In this document: positions 1 to 10,882 of the stretch, piece by piece
Numbering within the stretch: the stretch's first letter is position 1
Layout of the letters: each line of letters opens with the position of its first letter
NCBI GenBank assembly: GCA_028564705.1
Contig: JAPXFQ010000344.1
Location: forward strand, 2,609,001-2,673,000
Direction of reading: 5' to 3'
DNA length: 64,000 nucleotides
Source: Apricaphanius iberus
Lineage: Eukaryota; Chordata; Actinopteri; Cyprinodontiformes; Aphaniidae
Notes under the pieces: generated by a model
Database searches by the model: none
What the model was told of the DNA's origin: nothing
The model's input: only the letters and a program-made list of their open reading frames with translations
Position numbers and translations under genes: made by a program

Positions 1-983
1 GATATCTGTTAATTGTCCTGCATTGCACATAGCAATTAATTCATACATCTTGCACCCAATTAAGTCAAAGCTTAGCATTTGTACTCTCATTTAATATAAC
101 ATTTCATTGTTGAGAGCAAACAGAAACAAAGCAAGTCAATTGTAATAAGGGTAATAAGAGATTTTTATTAGTTGACATTCTCATCACAAAACTTTAATTT
201 AGATTTTCATTACAAATCTCTACAAAATACTATGATTGTGTGGAAAAGGTGCTTATAAGGACAACCGGAACTGGTCTCGAACTCACAAGTGTCGAATGAG
301 TCACCGATAATATCAGTGTACGAAAGAGACATACTGATGTGTGAATGGCCAGTGTGGATTATTATTCGGAAGTGCACATCCTCAATTGGAACTGTAAGCT
401 TGGAAGATAAATATGACGGCACACACTTATCACAGTGTTAAATTAACTTGGTTTCGCTCTATTGGTGCAAAGACTAATTCAAAAATTATTCAAATAAACC
501 AGCTGATAGTTTCCCCCAACATCTTACGATGATGTTTCGCATTCGCTGGAGAGGCTTTCTAGCCAATCAGAGGCAAAAAGATAAAGGCGGGGCTAGACCC
601 CAAAAGAAATTGCCAATCATGCGATAGGAATTTTTATCCAATCAGTGGTGAGGAAGGCGGGACCTGAGACCTACATAGGACTCTAAGAAATACAGAAAGG
701 AGTGGCAATCAAACACTGAATTAAAAGGCTACTTTAAGCTGTACAACAGCAAGAACCCATCACATTTTCAGGCACATCCTGTAAATTAGGCCACTACCGA
801 CAATGAATACAGAAAGGGTTGTTGTTGTCATTGTTGTCGTCCACTTACCATTATCAAGGTGAACTTTATTTTAGGTCATATCACCCAGCCCTATTTTAAA
901 CAAATTTCTTCTACTTTTTGTGTGCACTGCAGTTCTGACTAATCCTCCCTTTTTAACTCCAAATTATTTCACCATTTGTTCAG
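1..983. other. Non-coding DNA upstream of the first recognisable fam210b exon
   Basis: No host coding exon is recognisable here. In the frame of the downstream fam210b exon a stop occurs at 936-938, so that exon cannot extend far to the left. The stretch is AT-rich apart from a CCAAT/GC-box cluster at 563-661. By comparison with the vertebrate gene, which has a first exon coding for the mitochondrial targeting region, this is most likely intron 1, with the first coding exon outside the window. It could instead contain a promoter. A pyrimidine-rich tract before 983 is consistent with a splice acceptor. Confidence 0.5.
563..661. promoter_or_regulatory. Cluster of three CCAAT boxes with GC-box-like motifs
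   Basis: CCAATCA occurs at 563, 613 and 638, and GGCGGG motifs occur at 586 and 656, within 100 bases in an otherwise AT-rich area. Closely spaced CCAAT boxes with GC boxes are typical of NF-Y/Sp1-type promoters. The cluster lies about 320-420 bases upstream of the fam210b exon at 984. It could be an internal promoter of fam210b, a promoter carried by a repeat, or chance. No TATA box or start site can be assigned from sequence alone. Confidence 0.3.
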
Positions 984-1174
984 GATCTCCAGGAGGCTTC
1001 GTCTACCACAAGCACAGAAAAAGATCCCGGAATCACACCAGAGCCAGAGGAAGGAAAACCCAACAAGACCCAGCAGCTAAAGAAAGTCTTCAAAGAATAC
1101 GGCGCAGTGGGAGTTTCCTTTCATATTGGAATCTCTCTCATGTCACTTGGAATGTTCTACCTCCTTATATCCAG
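984..1174 (+). CDS. fam210b internal exon
   Basis: This exon starts after a TTGTTCAG acceptor and ends at AG before GTAACA (phase 2). It codes from DLQEASSTTS through the acidic, Pro/Glu-rich linker to the first membrane helix ending YLLIS. In-frame stops upstream at 936 rule out a much longer exon. The region before the DUF1279 core is poorly conserved in the family, so the exact acceptor (983, or AG at 991-992) is slightly uncertain. Confidence 0.88.
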
Positions 1175-4100
1175 GTAACATTAGTGGAAGTCACACATAT
1201 CTTTTGCTTTAACTTAAAATCCACAAAGAAATTAAGATGAAAAGCTTTCAAAAGCTATTTTACACTGTCATAAAGTGTTTGCCCCTTAAAGATTGGTTTG
1301 TTTTGCCACAAGGTTTTTTAAAATATATTATTAGTCAACCTGAGTTAATTAGAAACTCAATTTTAAAAATTCTGGTTTAAAAAATAAATAAAAATAAACC
1401 AACATTCCAAACCAACTTGATGGTATGTGAATCCTGAAAATTAGTCAGTCTTTAGCCTCTTTTCCGAGACACACCATGCCGGCATATTGGGCTCAAATTC
1501 GTTGGACAGTGTGTCTTATGGATGCGCCATGGAAGCATGGTAATGTGGGAATTTTGCGGCATTTGTGTCGGCAAGCTTGGTAGTAATATTACAACAATCT
1601 CGCGGCAACGGTGGTCTGATGAATGAAGCCGCAACGCCTTGTGGTGAAGTCACGATAATGTGTTGAATGTGTGCTGAGCCCCGAATGGCAACATTATCTA
1701 AAGTGTAAGTAATCATGGGGAGTTAATTTGGCATTGTAAACTATATCAGCCGAAACGGCAAACTGGAGTAGTGCAGAGGTCTGGAAGCTTCTTGCTTTGA
1801 AAGCTGAGGAGCAGATCACCAGACACTTCACTGTGAAGGACAGCAACTTTTTTGAGCAGCTTGCAAAAAGCAGGGCTTCAATTGGCATAAACAAACAGAT
1901 TTATTCTTTTGTCCATTGTTTTTTCTCTATTTGCCACGGACTCTTCGATCTCAGGGTTTATTCCAATGGTCGCTGTATTTGAACGTTCTTTTAGAACGGT
2001 GAAAAATCTAAATGCTGTCAATCATTTTTACAGATTAGTATTCACACCTCTGACTACTCAGTGCAACCCTGCAGAGTCCAGATAATAAGTTAAAGAAAAG
2101 ATTCCCAGACACTATATTTAATGGATCTCACTGACCTGGAGCTGACTGCAGGTTTGAAATTTACTTCGTTTTTGGAATCTCTTTTTTAACACATCACTAC
2201 ACTATAATTAATGTAAATCAAAATGTCATATCGAGTGTTGTGAACTCGTTCTAACTTCAGTTTAAATGGGTCTAAACTAAGTTTATATTTATACAATAGT
2301 TCACCACCTAAACATTTCAATTTCTCAGTAATTGTAGATCCATTATGACATGCCAGATCATTTGCACCCCTGGCCTTTCCCAAATTATTTATGTCTGCTC
2401 TGTTTCTTGTACTGTTGTTCACATAAACTGTATTTTAATTCAGTAGACTTCTCAATTAAGCTGCACCTATATGCGTATTTTTCTACTATTACTTTTAAGA
2501 AAGAAAAATGTGTTTCTCCCAAAACTTACAATATGACAAATGCAAATACATTTAGCATAATGCAACTAATGTGGCCTTGTCCTTTGTAGCAGCAAGACAA
2601 CTCAGAGTTGTTTAGACAATAAAAACAAAAAAGTAAGTAAGCAAGAAACATGACATTGCAGTGGGGAAATAAAGGAAAGTGTAGAAAAGTTGGAATCTAC
2701 ATTAAAATGAATAACATTCCAGTTAATACTAATCCAAGACAACTCTGAACAGATTAGTTTCTAGCCTTGATGTTCGGATAACGTCTCAACATTTTTGAAT
2801 TTTTTTTCAGGACATTTTGTTCCAGATTAGTGGAGCATAAAAAAATGGATGCTGCTTCTAAATGCAAAGTAGACTTGAACCAGAAGGCCTGAGTGGCCTG
2901 GAAGGTTTCTACAATTACAACAACCTTTAATCTAATTTGGTGATAAGCCATTCAGTTATTTAGAAACTAACAGAAATATTTTAAAGTACAGTCTCTGAGC
3001 TAAAGGAACCCAGTGTAGGGACTTTAGAACTGGGTTGATGTGTTCTACTTTCCTAGTTTTATTGAGGACTTATATATATATATATATATATATATATTTT
3101 AGTCAGATATTGCTGGCCTCATCCTCAATGAAGTTCTACCACCGCATTATACAGATGCCAAGCCTGTGTTCTGCTGCCCTGTGTTGATCATGTTGCACAA
3201 TAAAAAAAAAACAGCTGCACAACAACGCCCTACTTTTGGCCCGAGTTCAAGTCTTCTTACATTTCTTCTCAGTGTGACTGCATACCAGAAGGATTGGGAA
3301 AACATAGTCTGACAGGCAGGAGGGATTTCCGCCTGTAAGTGGCGATAATCATTGTAATTTACAGTGACTTTAAGCATTATCACTGTGAGCTGCAGCACGT
3401 GGAAGGTAAAAAATTTGTCATGGTGTAAAGTGGATCAACATATTTAGCGGACTTCAGTGGTGCTGAGTTTAGCTCAGCTGAGAAAGACAACATTGGCAGA
3501 CTAAGATGTAAAGGCATCCACTGTACAAAATTAGAGCCTTTTTTACGAAGTCATGGTGATTCAGAACTAACTAAAGTCCTTATAATTTAGGTGACGGTAA
3601 GAACTAAGGTCAACTGTGTGATCAGGAATGTTGCACACCTATTAGAGGGACATCAACCACACTTAGACTGCAGCAGCACAGAAAATATAATTTGTGGTTG
3701 CAGCTATGTGCTACACATTCAGTACACACACATCTAAATTGAGCTTTTTGGTCAAATCGGACTAAGGCCTGGCCCCATGTTGTGAGCAGTGTCCCAGCTT
3801 ACATCTCAGTCAGAAAATCGAATTATTAAATGAAGTGCGTTCGACTCCCCGCGATAGATGGTGACATGCGCCCCTATGTGTTAGCCTTATAGCGGTTAGC
3901 TTCCAGCTGCTCTCAGGCAATAAACAGAGGCTGGGGGGGGCAGAGAAGTCTGATTCCAATGGCAATATCTTGGTAGCTTAGCCGAGCTTCTGACACTCTG
4001 TCTCTGGTAATACTAAGGAAATAATTCGTCTTTCTCTTGCTACATGTAAACGTACTACTGACCCACTTAAACTGTCTGATAAATGATAGTAAAGAGTTTC

Positions 4101-6223
4101 AAAGCGCGTTCATCACAAAAAGTCTTGACATTCCATCAAGTTAACAATATAGACAAATGTATTGATGCATAAATGTGGCACTTAAAGCCCTATTCCAGCC
4201 AGCATTACTCATGCAATCCACAATGCTGTTAAAGTCAAAGCAGACGCTGACATAAAGGTAATTAACTACAGTAAACAGTAATCACAGCAAACTAGACATG
4301 CGGTAAAACTCTGTTTTTACACAGCAAACTTATTCCACATAACTTCAAACCTGAATTACAGCAGCAGGTTCAGATCTGTGACTGATATCCAGTAAGGATG
4401 TGGCCAGAAAAGACAAATCAAAATAAAATAAAAAAGGTATGCCCTTACAAGAAACACTGCCAGGTAGTTTAGTTTACAGGCTCTTTAAGGCCAGATAGCC
4501 TAACAGAATTTATTCCAATCAACTATAAAAACCGAAAATGGAAATGAGCAACTAGGCTCCTTGTAGCAGATGCACAATCCTGATGCTATGATATTCCAGT
4601 ACATTTTTAACATTTACTTTCAGGTAAATTAAGCAGATCAAAAACTAAACTAACAGCTGAGTTGCAAACATGGAGCTCACAACGTTTCGATTTGCTGTTC
4701 TCCATAAGCTTTCCACCAGCTCCTGATGAAAGTGTTTCAGTCTTCTTGCTCAGTTTGTAGGAGGTGGCGTTAAAAAGCAACATTTTACGACTCTAGAGCC
4801 AGAACCTGCTGTTGTAGAAACCTAAAGAACTGTTCTAGAACCTGTTTGGCGAAAGACAGGGAGTTTGCTTATATTGTAACACTTTGGTTTGATGAGACAA
4901 AAATTAAGCTCTGGGAACAAAAACTCCAGGTGGTTCTGGTGTAAAGCAGGGGATAGATATGTGAATAATCACCTGATTCTATGTAATTATGGCTTTAATG
5001 TGTGATGGTGTTGGAGTGGTTTTGTTACAAAAGGTCCCTACTTAGGTTAAATACTTTTATTTACCGTGATTTCTAGACTATAAGCCGTTATTTTTTCCCC
5101 CATGCTCTAAACCCTGAGTCCTGTACAACAGTGCGGATTATTTATGGGTTTTTACAGCTAACGGCCTCTAGAGGACCTTCCCGATCTGTGGATTGTACAG
5201 GTTACGTTCTTCACCTTTAAGGGATACTGTGCCTTTAAGTGACGGTCTCCAGCAGAAAATGCAGGAGACTGGAACAGTGAGAGAACATTTTGCGCGACCA
5301 ATGAAGTGGAACAGAGTGAGACAGTTTCTAAAAAACATGTTTTCATGCACTCTCATTATGAAAAACAAACGAAAAAAAGCTTTTAAGTTAAAGGTTGTCT
5401 ATATGGCTTTTAAAAAAGGAAATAGAGTGGCTTCACGTACCCTTGGCATCACTGAATCAATGGTGAGACGTTTGAGACGCCAGCTTGAAGAACATTGCAA
5501 TAAGATGAAAAAAACTTCCAGAGGTAATAAAAGCATATGGCCTAAACTTAAAGACTTTCTTGAAGATTGGCTGATGACACAGAGAGAGTATGGCTGTGTT
5601 TCCATCGTGTTGAAATGTTAATAAAATCGACGCTTCCCCCAAACACCAATTTTCCAGACAATCCCCTCTGCACAAACCCTTTCATATGGTGATTAAATGT
5701 TAAAACACCTGCGGCTTATAATTGGGTGTGGCTTGAATTTGTACACAGTTGTGTTTTTTCCATAAATCTGGCTGGTGCTGCTTATATTCAGGTGTGCCTT
5801 ATAGTCTGGAAATTACAGTAGTTATTTTATATCATTCAGAAATGGTTTAGTATAAAGACTATTAGATCTGCTTTACATACTGCTTTTTCTAAGCACTGTA
5901 TGAATGTGGAGAAGATTTTAATCATTTATTGGCAGTAAATGAAAAAACCCTATGCAGGTGTGTTAGTGATGTGCTTTCTAACTGGCTTTGTGTCTTGGCT
6001 CTGCAGTGGGATCGACATGGCAGCTATGCTGTGCAAACTGGGCTTCAGTGAGGAGCTGGTTCAGTCTAAAATGGCAGCAGGAACCAGCACGTTTGTCCTT
6101 GCTTACGCCATTCACAAGCTCTTCGCCCCCGTTCGCATCAGCATCACTGTGGTATCAGTACCTCTCATCGTTCGCTACTTCAGAAGGACCGGACTCTTTA
6201 AACCACCCACACCTGCACCCTGA
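984..6223 (+). CDS. FAM210B (DUF1279 mitochondrial membrane protein), 3' part of gene, exons 984-1174 and 6007-6223
   Basis: The two exons join in phase (63 codons plus AG, then T, giving Ser) and code for the last 135 residues before a TGA stop. The joined protein has an acidic linker, then the KKVFKEYGAVGVSFHI block, a membrane helix (ISLMSLGMFYLLIS), SGIDM, the very conserved VQSKMAAGTSTFVLAYAIHK block, APVRISITVVSVPLIVRYFR, and a Pro-rich tail ending PPTPAP. These blocks are the DUF1279 signature, and the tail and GTSTFV block match FAM210B rather than FAM210A. From family knowledge, FAM210B is a mitochondrial membrane protein linked to erythroid iron/haem metabolism and energy metabolism, and is GATA1-responsive in mammals. 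The N-terminal targeting peptide is not in the readable exons. Both splice sites are canonical (GT at 1175, AG at 6005-6006). No damage is seen, so the gene is probably functional. Confidence 0.93.
1455..1925 (+). mobile_element. PIF/Harbinger-like non-autonomous element with Myb/SANT remnant
   Basis: The reverse complement of this stretch aligns by eye along its whole length with 61735-62240. Shared landmarks include the GATATAGTTTACAA block, the AACTCCCCATG block, CACACATTC, and the end containing TATGCCGGC followed by GGTGTGTCT. In + orientation, 1755-1912 translates as ANWSSAEVWKLLALKAEEQITRHFT-type sequence, which resembles the Myb/SANT-like DNA-binding protein of Harbinger transposons. 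The codon where the other copy has ATG is ACG here, so the reading frame has lost its start. Exact ends and target duplication were not resolved. Confidence 0.55.
1755..1912 (+). pseudogene. Myb/SANT-like domain fragment (Harbinger accessory protein)
   Basis: About 52 codons are open from an ACG that replaces the expected start. Tryptophans spaced as in Myb-like domains are visible (NWSSAEVW), followed by the helix LLALKAEEQI and FFEQLAKSRASIGINK. In Harbinger transposons a separate Myb-like protein binds the terminal repeats with the transposase; that role is family knowledge. The fragment is short, lacks the rest of the protein and lies in an intron, so it is not expected to be functional. 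Confidence 0.45.
2985..3072 (-). mobile_element. L2-type LINE fragment (reverse transcriptase C-terminal region)
   Basis: This stretch aligns with the better preserved L2 piece at 18613-18860: both contain TCTGAGCTA, GACTTTAGAACTGGG, TGATGTGTT and CTACTTTCCT in the same order. On the - strand it would code the end of the L2 reverse transcriptase ORF. It is too short and diverged to give more. A (TA)n run begins at its right edge. Confidence 0.55.
3070..3097. repeat. (TA)n microsatellite
   Basis: This is an uninterrupted run of alternating T and A of about 28 bases, directly abutting the L2 fragment. Confidence 0.95.
4870..5030 (+). mobile_element. Tc1-like transposase scrap
   Basis: The stretch TTTGATGAGACAAAAATTAA followed by GCTCTGG resembles the conserved Tc1/mariner coding motif (F)DETKIKLW found in the DDE catalytic core of fish Tc1 elements. 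Downstream frames are broken. No inverted repeats were found, so the piece is probably an old truncated copy. Confidence is modest because only about 15 codons are recognisable. Confidence 0.4.
5062..5820 (+). mobile_element. Pogo-like (Tc1/mariner superfamily) element, internally deleted
   Basis: The terminal inverted repeats pair CCGTGATTTCTAGACTATAA at the left with TTATAGTCTGGAAATTACAG at the right, and both ends are flanked by TA, the target duplication of this superfamily. Subterminal motifs also mirror each other: TGCGGATTATTTATGG on the left, GCGGCTTATAATTGG and GGTGTGCCTTATAG on the right. The 759-bp element keeps the N-terminal part of a pogo/Tigger transposase and lacks the catalytic domain. 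It sits in the last fam210b intron, in the same orientation as the gene. Confidence 0.8.
5193..5621 (+). pseudogene. N-terminal fragment of pogo/Tigger-like transposase (Psq/CENP-B-type HTH)
   Basis: The 142-codon open frame has about 45 N-terminal residues of low complexity. It then gives KRKKAFKLKVVYMAFKKGN, RVASRTLGITESMVRRLRRQ, and a basic stretch ending WPKLKDFLEDWLMTQREYG. The first block matches the pipsqueak-type helix-turn-helix of pogo transposases (FKLKVV..A...GN..A.R..G....V..WR.Q) and the last block the start of the CENP-B-like second HTH. The frame ends before the DDE domain, so the product could at most bind DNA. The upstream Met may not be the true start. Confidence 0.65.
6007..6223 (+). 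CDS. fam210b last coding exon
   Basis: This exon begins after a CTGCAG acceptor in phase 2 and ends with TGA at 6221-6223. It codes GIDMAAMLCKLGFSEELVQS, KMAAGTSTFVLAYAIHKLFA, PVRISITVVSVPLIVRYFRR and TGLFKPPTPAP, the most conserved part of the family. Conservation of this block is strong enough on its own to identify the gene. The residues upstream of 6007 in the same frame are intronic. Confidence 0.95.
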
Positions 6224-6466
6224 TGATCCTTTCGTCTTCTCTCCCGCTGCTTCATGAAACAACAGACAGCCTGAATGGTCATGAAATCAAAGCCTCTGCG
6301 TTTATTCTTTTATTCTTCATTTCCCTCTTGCTCAGTACAGCCTAACCTCTTTTTGCATTTGCGATATCAGGTAAAATATTTTCTGCATTTGTTCCCTCTG
6401 TAACACAATCTGTTTGCCTGTGGGAAGAAAGTGTGATGTCATATCTTAATATTTATTCATTCTTAA

Positions 6467-6472
6467 AATAAA
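6467..6472 (+). terminator. Poly(A) signal of fam210b
   Basis: AATAAA lies 244 bases downstream of the TGA stop, in an A-rich context that continues AAAAAGATAAAAAC. This gives a compact 3' UTR of roughly 260-270 bases. A cleavage site is likely shortly after, but cannot be fixed from sequence. Confidence 0.7.
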
Positions 6473-8297
6473 AAAAGATAAAAACAAAATGTATTTTTAT
6501 TTGTTATCAGCTCTTTGGCAGATTTGTCTCAACCATTTTTGAACTGAGACACCTTCTGGTCAGGTCTTATTGAGTAAAACCTATAAAAGTTTCCAATGGG
6601 AATAAAAACATATCTCTTTTCTACTCTCCTCTTGAAGCTGAGTCTGCTTTATTCTGCGTTTTGTGAGTCAGCAGAATGCTTCAGGTTCAATCTGTTTAAA
6701 CCTTTAACCCCTTTTCTCCTTTCCATTTTCTCCCTATTCTTCTTCGCTTCCTCTCTTTTCCTTTTATTTTTTTTAAAAACATGGCCCAAAGCAAGTAGTC
6801 CACATCGATCCCTGAATGACTCATATAGTCTTTCAATATAAACCTTAAATTAAATGTCTTTATAATATAAAAACTATATTTTGCACACAAATTTTTATCA
6901 GTTTCATATTTTGCCCGTACAATGCAAACACCTCTTTAAATTAATAGTCCACGAAACAAAATATACTCGAGGATGCTTCTTAGCCTAGTTTTTACCATCA
7001 GAATTTTTCAGCTTGTTTAAATGTCATGACTTTATCTCACATTTTCCAGTTAGATGAGCTTTAAAAGATGAAAAAAAAACATTGGCTCCACTGTTGTGCA
7101 TTAGATAACCAGTGTAGCATCATAACCTCAACCTATTATGAGAAGCTACACATTTTCAACACTTTCTCTGCAAGGGTTGCTACACAAATATGTGTTTTCA
7201 ATTACATAAGCTCTTTATTTTTGGTTAGCAGTGGAAACTAAAGTATAATAAATAGAGGTGTATACAATCCAGCTGACTGTTTAAAGAGGATTTCTGGAAA
7301 CAGACCTTCATTTTTCTATTTATTCTATTGCTGGCTTTGTCAAAAACCCATCTTAATCATGAAGGATATCAAGGCCATATAACACAAAAAACATGCCTTG
7401 CCACAAATGTAGGTATTATGGATGTTAATATGAATAAATCAAAAGTTTTGTTGGTTTAGTTTTATGATCATAGTTGATTCTGGGTCAGCTCACCATTTTT
7501 GACTAATTTGAACCCTACCATTTCATACCTTTGCCCTGAACTAAAACCACAAAGTATCAATTTTTTGTACAGTTTAGATTTATGGAGATAAATAATTTAA
7601 ATAAATACTCACATTTTAAATACTCGCATGGTCTGTTGTGCCTTTTTTGAAATATCTTAGTGTGAGTAAAATGGTTGTACAGCTAAAAATCTTGGTAATC
7701 CTGATTACAACATGAGATTGATTTGATCTTAATTTATTAAAAAAGAGAAATAATTACGTGAAAATTAAAAGATCTTCCCTCATGACCTGCATGTTTGACT
7801 TTTCTTACATAAATTACAGTTCAGCTTAGCAGGTAACCAAACAGTGTTTAAAATAATGAAGCTATTTCAATATATTCACTTTAATCCACATTTGGGAATT
7901 ATCGTGGAGTAATAATTGGTAAATCAATGTCAGGAATCTGTTTCCTCTTGTGAAGAAAAAGAAAGTTGACAATTAATCTAAACATAATTCTAAAATGTAC
8001 AATGTAAATGCAGAGTACAGAAAAACGTGATTTTTTTATGATTGTTTCCTGATTCAACTCTTTATTTTTTGCATTTTAAGGAAGGATCTAAAATAATCCT
8101 TATTCTGAGCAAAAGCTGAATAGCAGCTGCACTTCTGCCTTTTGAACACACTGGGGTGCTCCTGTCTTACTGATAAAATTGTGTGTAGTTCTGTTCTTAC
8201 TCCTCATTAGACTTCATGGCTTTGTATTCTTTATAGTGTAAAAATATAGAATATTATAGAACAGATGTATCCTTTATTTTCCCTTAATAGGGAAAAA

Positions 8298-8350
8298 CAA
8301 GGCAAGGCAACATCATTTGTATAACACACTTTCAACAAAATGGCACATTA
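8298..8350 (-). mobile_element. Possible L2 LINE 3'-tail relic
   Basis: CATTTGTATAACACACTTTC followed by a GCACATTACA motif resembles the complement of the L2 tail seen at 29985-30048 (TGTAAAGCACCTTG...ACAAATAAA). The match is short and diverged. Confidence 0.3.
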
Positions 8351-10024
8351 CATTGTTTGAGAACGATTAAGTAAAATTATAGATAATAATTATAACTATT
8401 AATCATAATTATATGTCTTATTGAAATAAATGAAGTTCCTACTATTATTAGTCACTTACTCAAAGATATCTATAAACGTTTTTATTCCATAAAGCACTTT
8501 GAAATGCATTTTTTTGCATGAAAAGTAATTTATAGATAAAGTTTTATTGATTGATTGACTGAGATTTGATTTAATGCATTCAGGTCAATCAGCAGCAAAA
8601 TGAAAGTCAAGTGGAAACGTGCAGAGTCACACAAAAGGTAAAAATAATAATAAGAATGGCATCATGTTCTCATATTACAGTGAATTATAGCATCATAAAG
8701 TTTGTAAAGTAAGTTGGCTGTTTATAAAGGGTTCAGATCCTAATACACTGCAGTTTTTCTTTTGTACCTCACTTATCACAACGGGGGCCTCCTTGTTCTT
8801 TTGTCTTGATTTCTTAAGCATTTACTGAACGATGCAGCCCTGAAAGAAAGTCTCAGCCGGCATGGTGTTTCTGAATTGTGTATTGAATTGTAGCTGCCTT
8901 AAAACATACCCGATTCCTCTTTTGCAGCATACGTGTATGTGTGTGTGTTGATCAGGTGAAATATTCAGCAAGGAGACTTGTATATAATAGTACACGCTGG
9001 TCTGAGTCAGATACCAGCCACGATTTCTCAGAAATAGGAGCTTTGGCATCAGTCTGACACAAACTTCTACAAACTGCTGTCAGAAACACACACACACGCA
9101 CACTCACACATCCACAGAGGAAGTAGGAGAAGCCGAGACCTCATTAGCCATGATGAGGACAGGGAGCTGCCATAGCCTCTCCATCCCCTGCATGTCCCCC
9201 ATGGCTAGGAACAAATTGGTGACAGTGCTCCGAGCCACTCTGTCGGTTTACCTGCAAAGCGCCAGGGTCCTCTCCCTGCTCACAGAGGCATATCTGCGTC
9301 TTAGGAGTCCCTTCTTCTTCTTGGTGTATTTTAACGGCGGTTGGCAACCAACGTTGAGGTGCATTACAGCCCCTTAGGAGTGCATTTCATCCCTCCACCC
9401 CCTAAAAGGTAAGATGTACAAGAGAAAGGAGGTCTGTAAGTTCACCTCCGCGGTTGTGTGCAATTGTCAAATTTAGCTTGCTGCTGAAACCAGAAATCAT
9501 AACATGAGTGAGCACTTGATCTGTGATCGGCCTTCGATTTGATAAAGGGCCTAAACCCCTGCCTCGGCGCCTGGCTCAGGCACCTTTTATTAAAGTCAGA
9601 AACCCACAGCCAGCAGAAACACTATCACATTAAAGCTGTATACTCACACCCTGCTCCCTTTTTTTGACGAGAGTTGGAAGGCATGTAGCTGCAAAGTGCT
9701 GATGCAGGCAGGAAAATCTAAACATATGGCAAAGTGTCTATCTTCTGCCACACACACACTCTTTGCAAACAAACTGGCTTCTTTTACTATTCTCTTACTC
9801 CTTCCCATACCCTCTACACCATTTCCTCCACATACTCATTATCTTCCCTTTTATTCCCCTTTACTCCTCTGCTTCTCCGTCTCCTGACCTGCTCAGTAAA
9901 CTTGTTAGCCCTTCAGAGTGTCAGTGTCTAGACGGAGGGGCACCCACAACGTCAGCCTTGCATCCTTCAAAGCAATCCTGTGAATTTCTTTACGCAGAGC
10001 TCTAGTATAAAGTTTCAAGGAGTG

Positions 10025-10195
10025 CACACACACACACACATCCTTCCTTTTTTTCTCCTTACACCCTTCCCCCTCTGTTTTCCTTTCTGGCCACTCTTCT
10101 CTTTTCTCCCCCACCCTACTCCCGCTCTCTCCTCCTTTTTACCTTTGCTTTTTTTCCTTTTTCCCCCTCCCATCTTCTTCGTCTTCCTGTCTCGG
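10025..10195. repeat. CA microsatellite followed by a polypyrimidine tract
   Basis: A (CA)n run at 10025-10041 is followed by about 150 bases that are almost all C and T on the + strand, with many CCCTCC, CTTTTT and TCTCC blocks. Such tracts can form triplex DNA and are common in fish spacers. Open frames through it are low-complexity artefacts. Confidence 0.7.
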
Positions 10196-10675
10196 AGTTA
10201 AGTTTAGCAGATGCACCTGACGGCAGCAGCATCCTGGAGCACCTGTCAGCTGTCTGCCTTCATCACGGTTCCTCTGCTGCCATCGAGGCCACAGGGAAGT
10301 AAACCTGGAGACAGTCACTAAGATCAACAGCTGCATCTTATTATTTTAAACACCAGTGCCAGTCAGTATCTCACCACACATGTGTGTGTTTGTTATTTTT
10401 TTTGAGTGCGTTTCAGCCTGCCTCCACATATTCTCAATGAATCCCTGGATTTAGAATATTCCCTGTTAAATGTTGGTAATTAGAAGCGCGCTGAAGGAGA
10501 GGAGGGGAGTTTATATCTAGTCTGCTGCGACAGACAGGAGGCAGCAGACTAATCCAGGTGTGGATTATGTTTGGAAGTTTAACTGAAACCCAGCAGTCTG
10601 ACAGTTGTCAAATGGTCTCAGCTTCATTAATGACAGACTTCAGATCCGCCGAAGAAGAATACTGAAACATGTGGA

Positions 10676-10740
10676 GCAGGGCTGGCCCAAAGTCTTATGG
10701 GGCCTTAAGCAGATTTGACTCAGGGGCCCCCCTTTCTGTA
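10676..10740 (+). mobile_element. hAT-like element end (CAGGGCTGGCCC type)
   Basis: CAGGGCTGGCCCAAAGTCTT, then GGGGCC and CAGGGGCCCCCC, matches the usual left end of a common fish hAT family (terminal CAGGG, GGCCC motifs, then GGGGCCTTAAGC). The matching right end was not found with confidence, so the element is either truncated or its end is masked by the hairpin sequence that follows. Confidence 0.45.
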
Positions 10741-10882
10741 AAGAGTAACTCACCCCAAAATCAACTTTTTTTTGTTGATAAACTATAGATTTACATACAT
10801 ACATTTACAGTAATTATTTTACGTGTTTTAGTAAATTTTTGTGAAAATATTAATTTTGTACCAAAAACCGTACAAAAAAACC

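Larger units (their letters stand above)
1175..6006 (+). other. Last intron of fam210b, filled with transposon remains
   Basis: This 4.8-kb intron has canonical GT..AG ends. It contains a Harbinger-like piece (1455-1925), an L2 LINE scrap (about 2985-3072), a (TA)n run (3070-3097), a Tc1-like scrap (about 4870-5030) and a pogo-like element (5062-5820). The part from 3150 to 4870 has no recognisable gene or repeat; it includes short A-runs and a G-run near 3931. Confidence 0.7.
6473..10670. other. Intergenic region without a recognised gene
   Basis: The stretch is AT-rich with A/T homopolymers and short ORFs that show no family resemblance. It holds a possible L2 tail relic (8298-8350), CA-rich runs (about 9085-9110 and 10025-10041) and a long pyrimidine tract (10042-10195). 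The block around 9480-9640 and the one at 10205-10330 are less AT-rich and have no repeat signature; they could be regulatory or untranslated sequence. A 75-codon frame at 9150-9377 was considered and not accepted as a gene. Confidence 0.5.

Noticed and set aside
5939..6006. Possible alternative start MKKPYAGVLV continuous with the last fam210b exon
   Set aside because: The sequence left of 6007 is intronic: the CTGCAG acceptor and the phase match with the exon ending at 1174 explain the gene, and the extra residues do not fit the family.
9150..9377. 75-codon + strand frame after a CA-rich leader, starting MMRTGSCHSLS
   Set aside because: An opposite-strand frame of similar length overlaps it, there are no recognisable motifs, and no splice or poly(A) context supports a gene.
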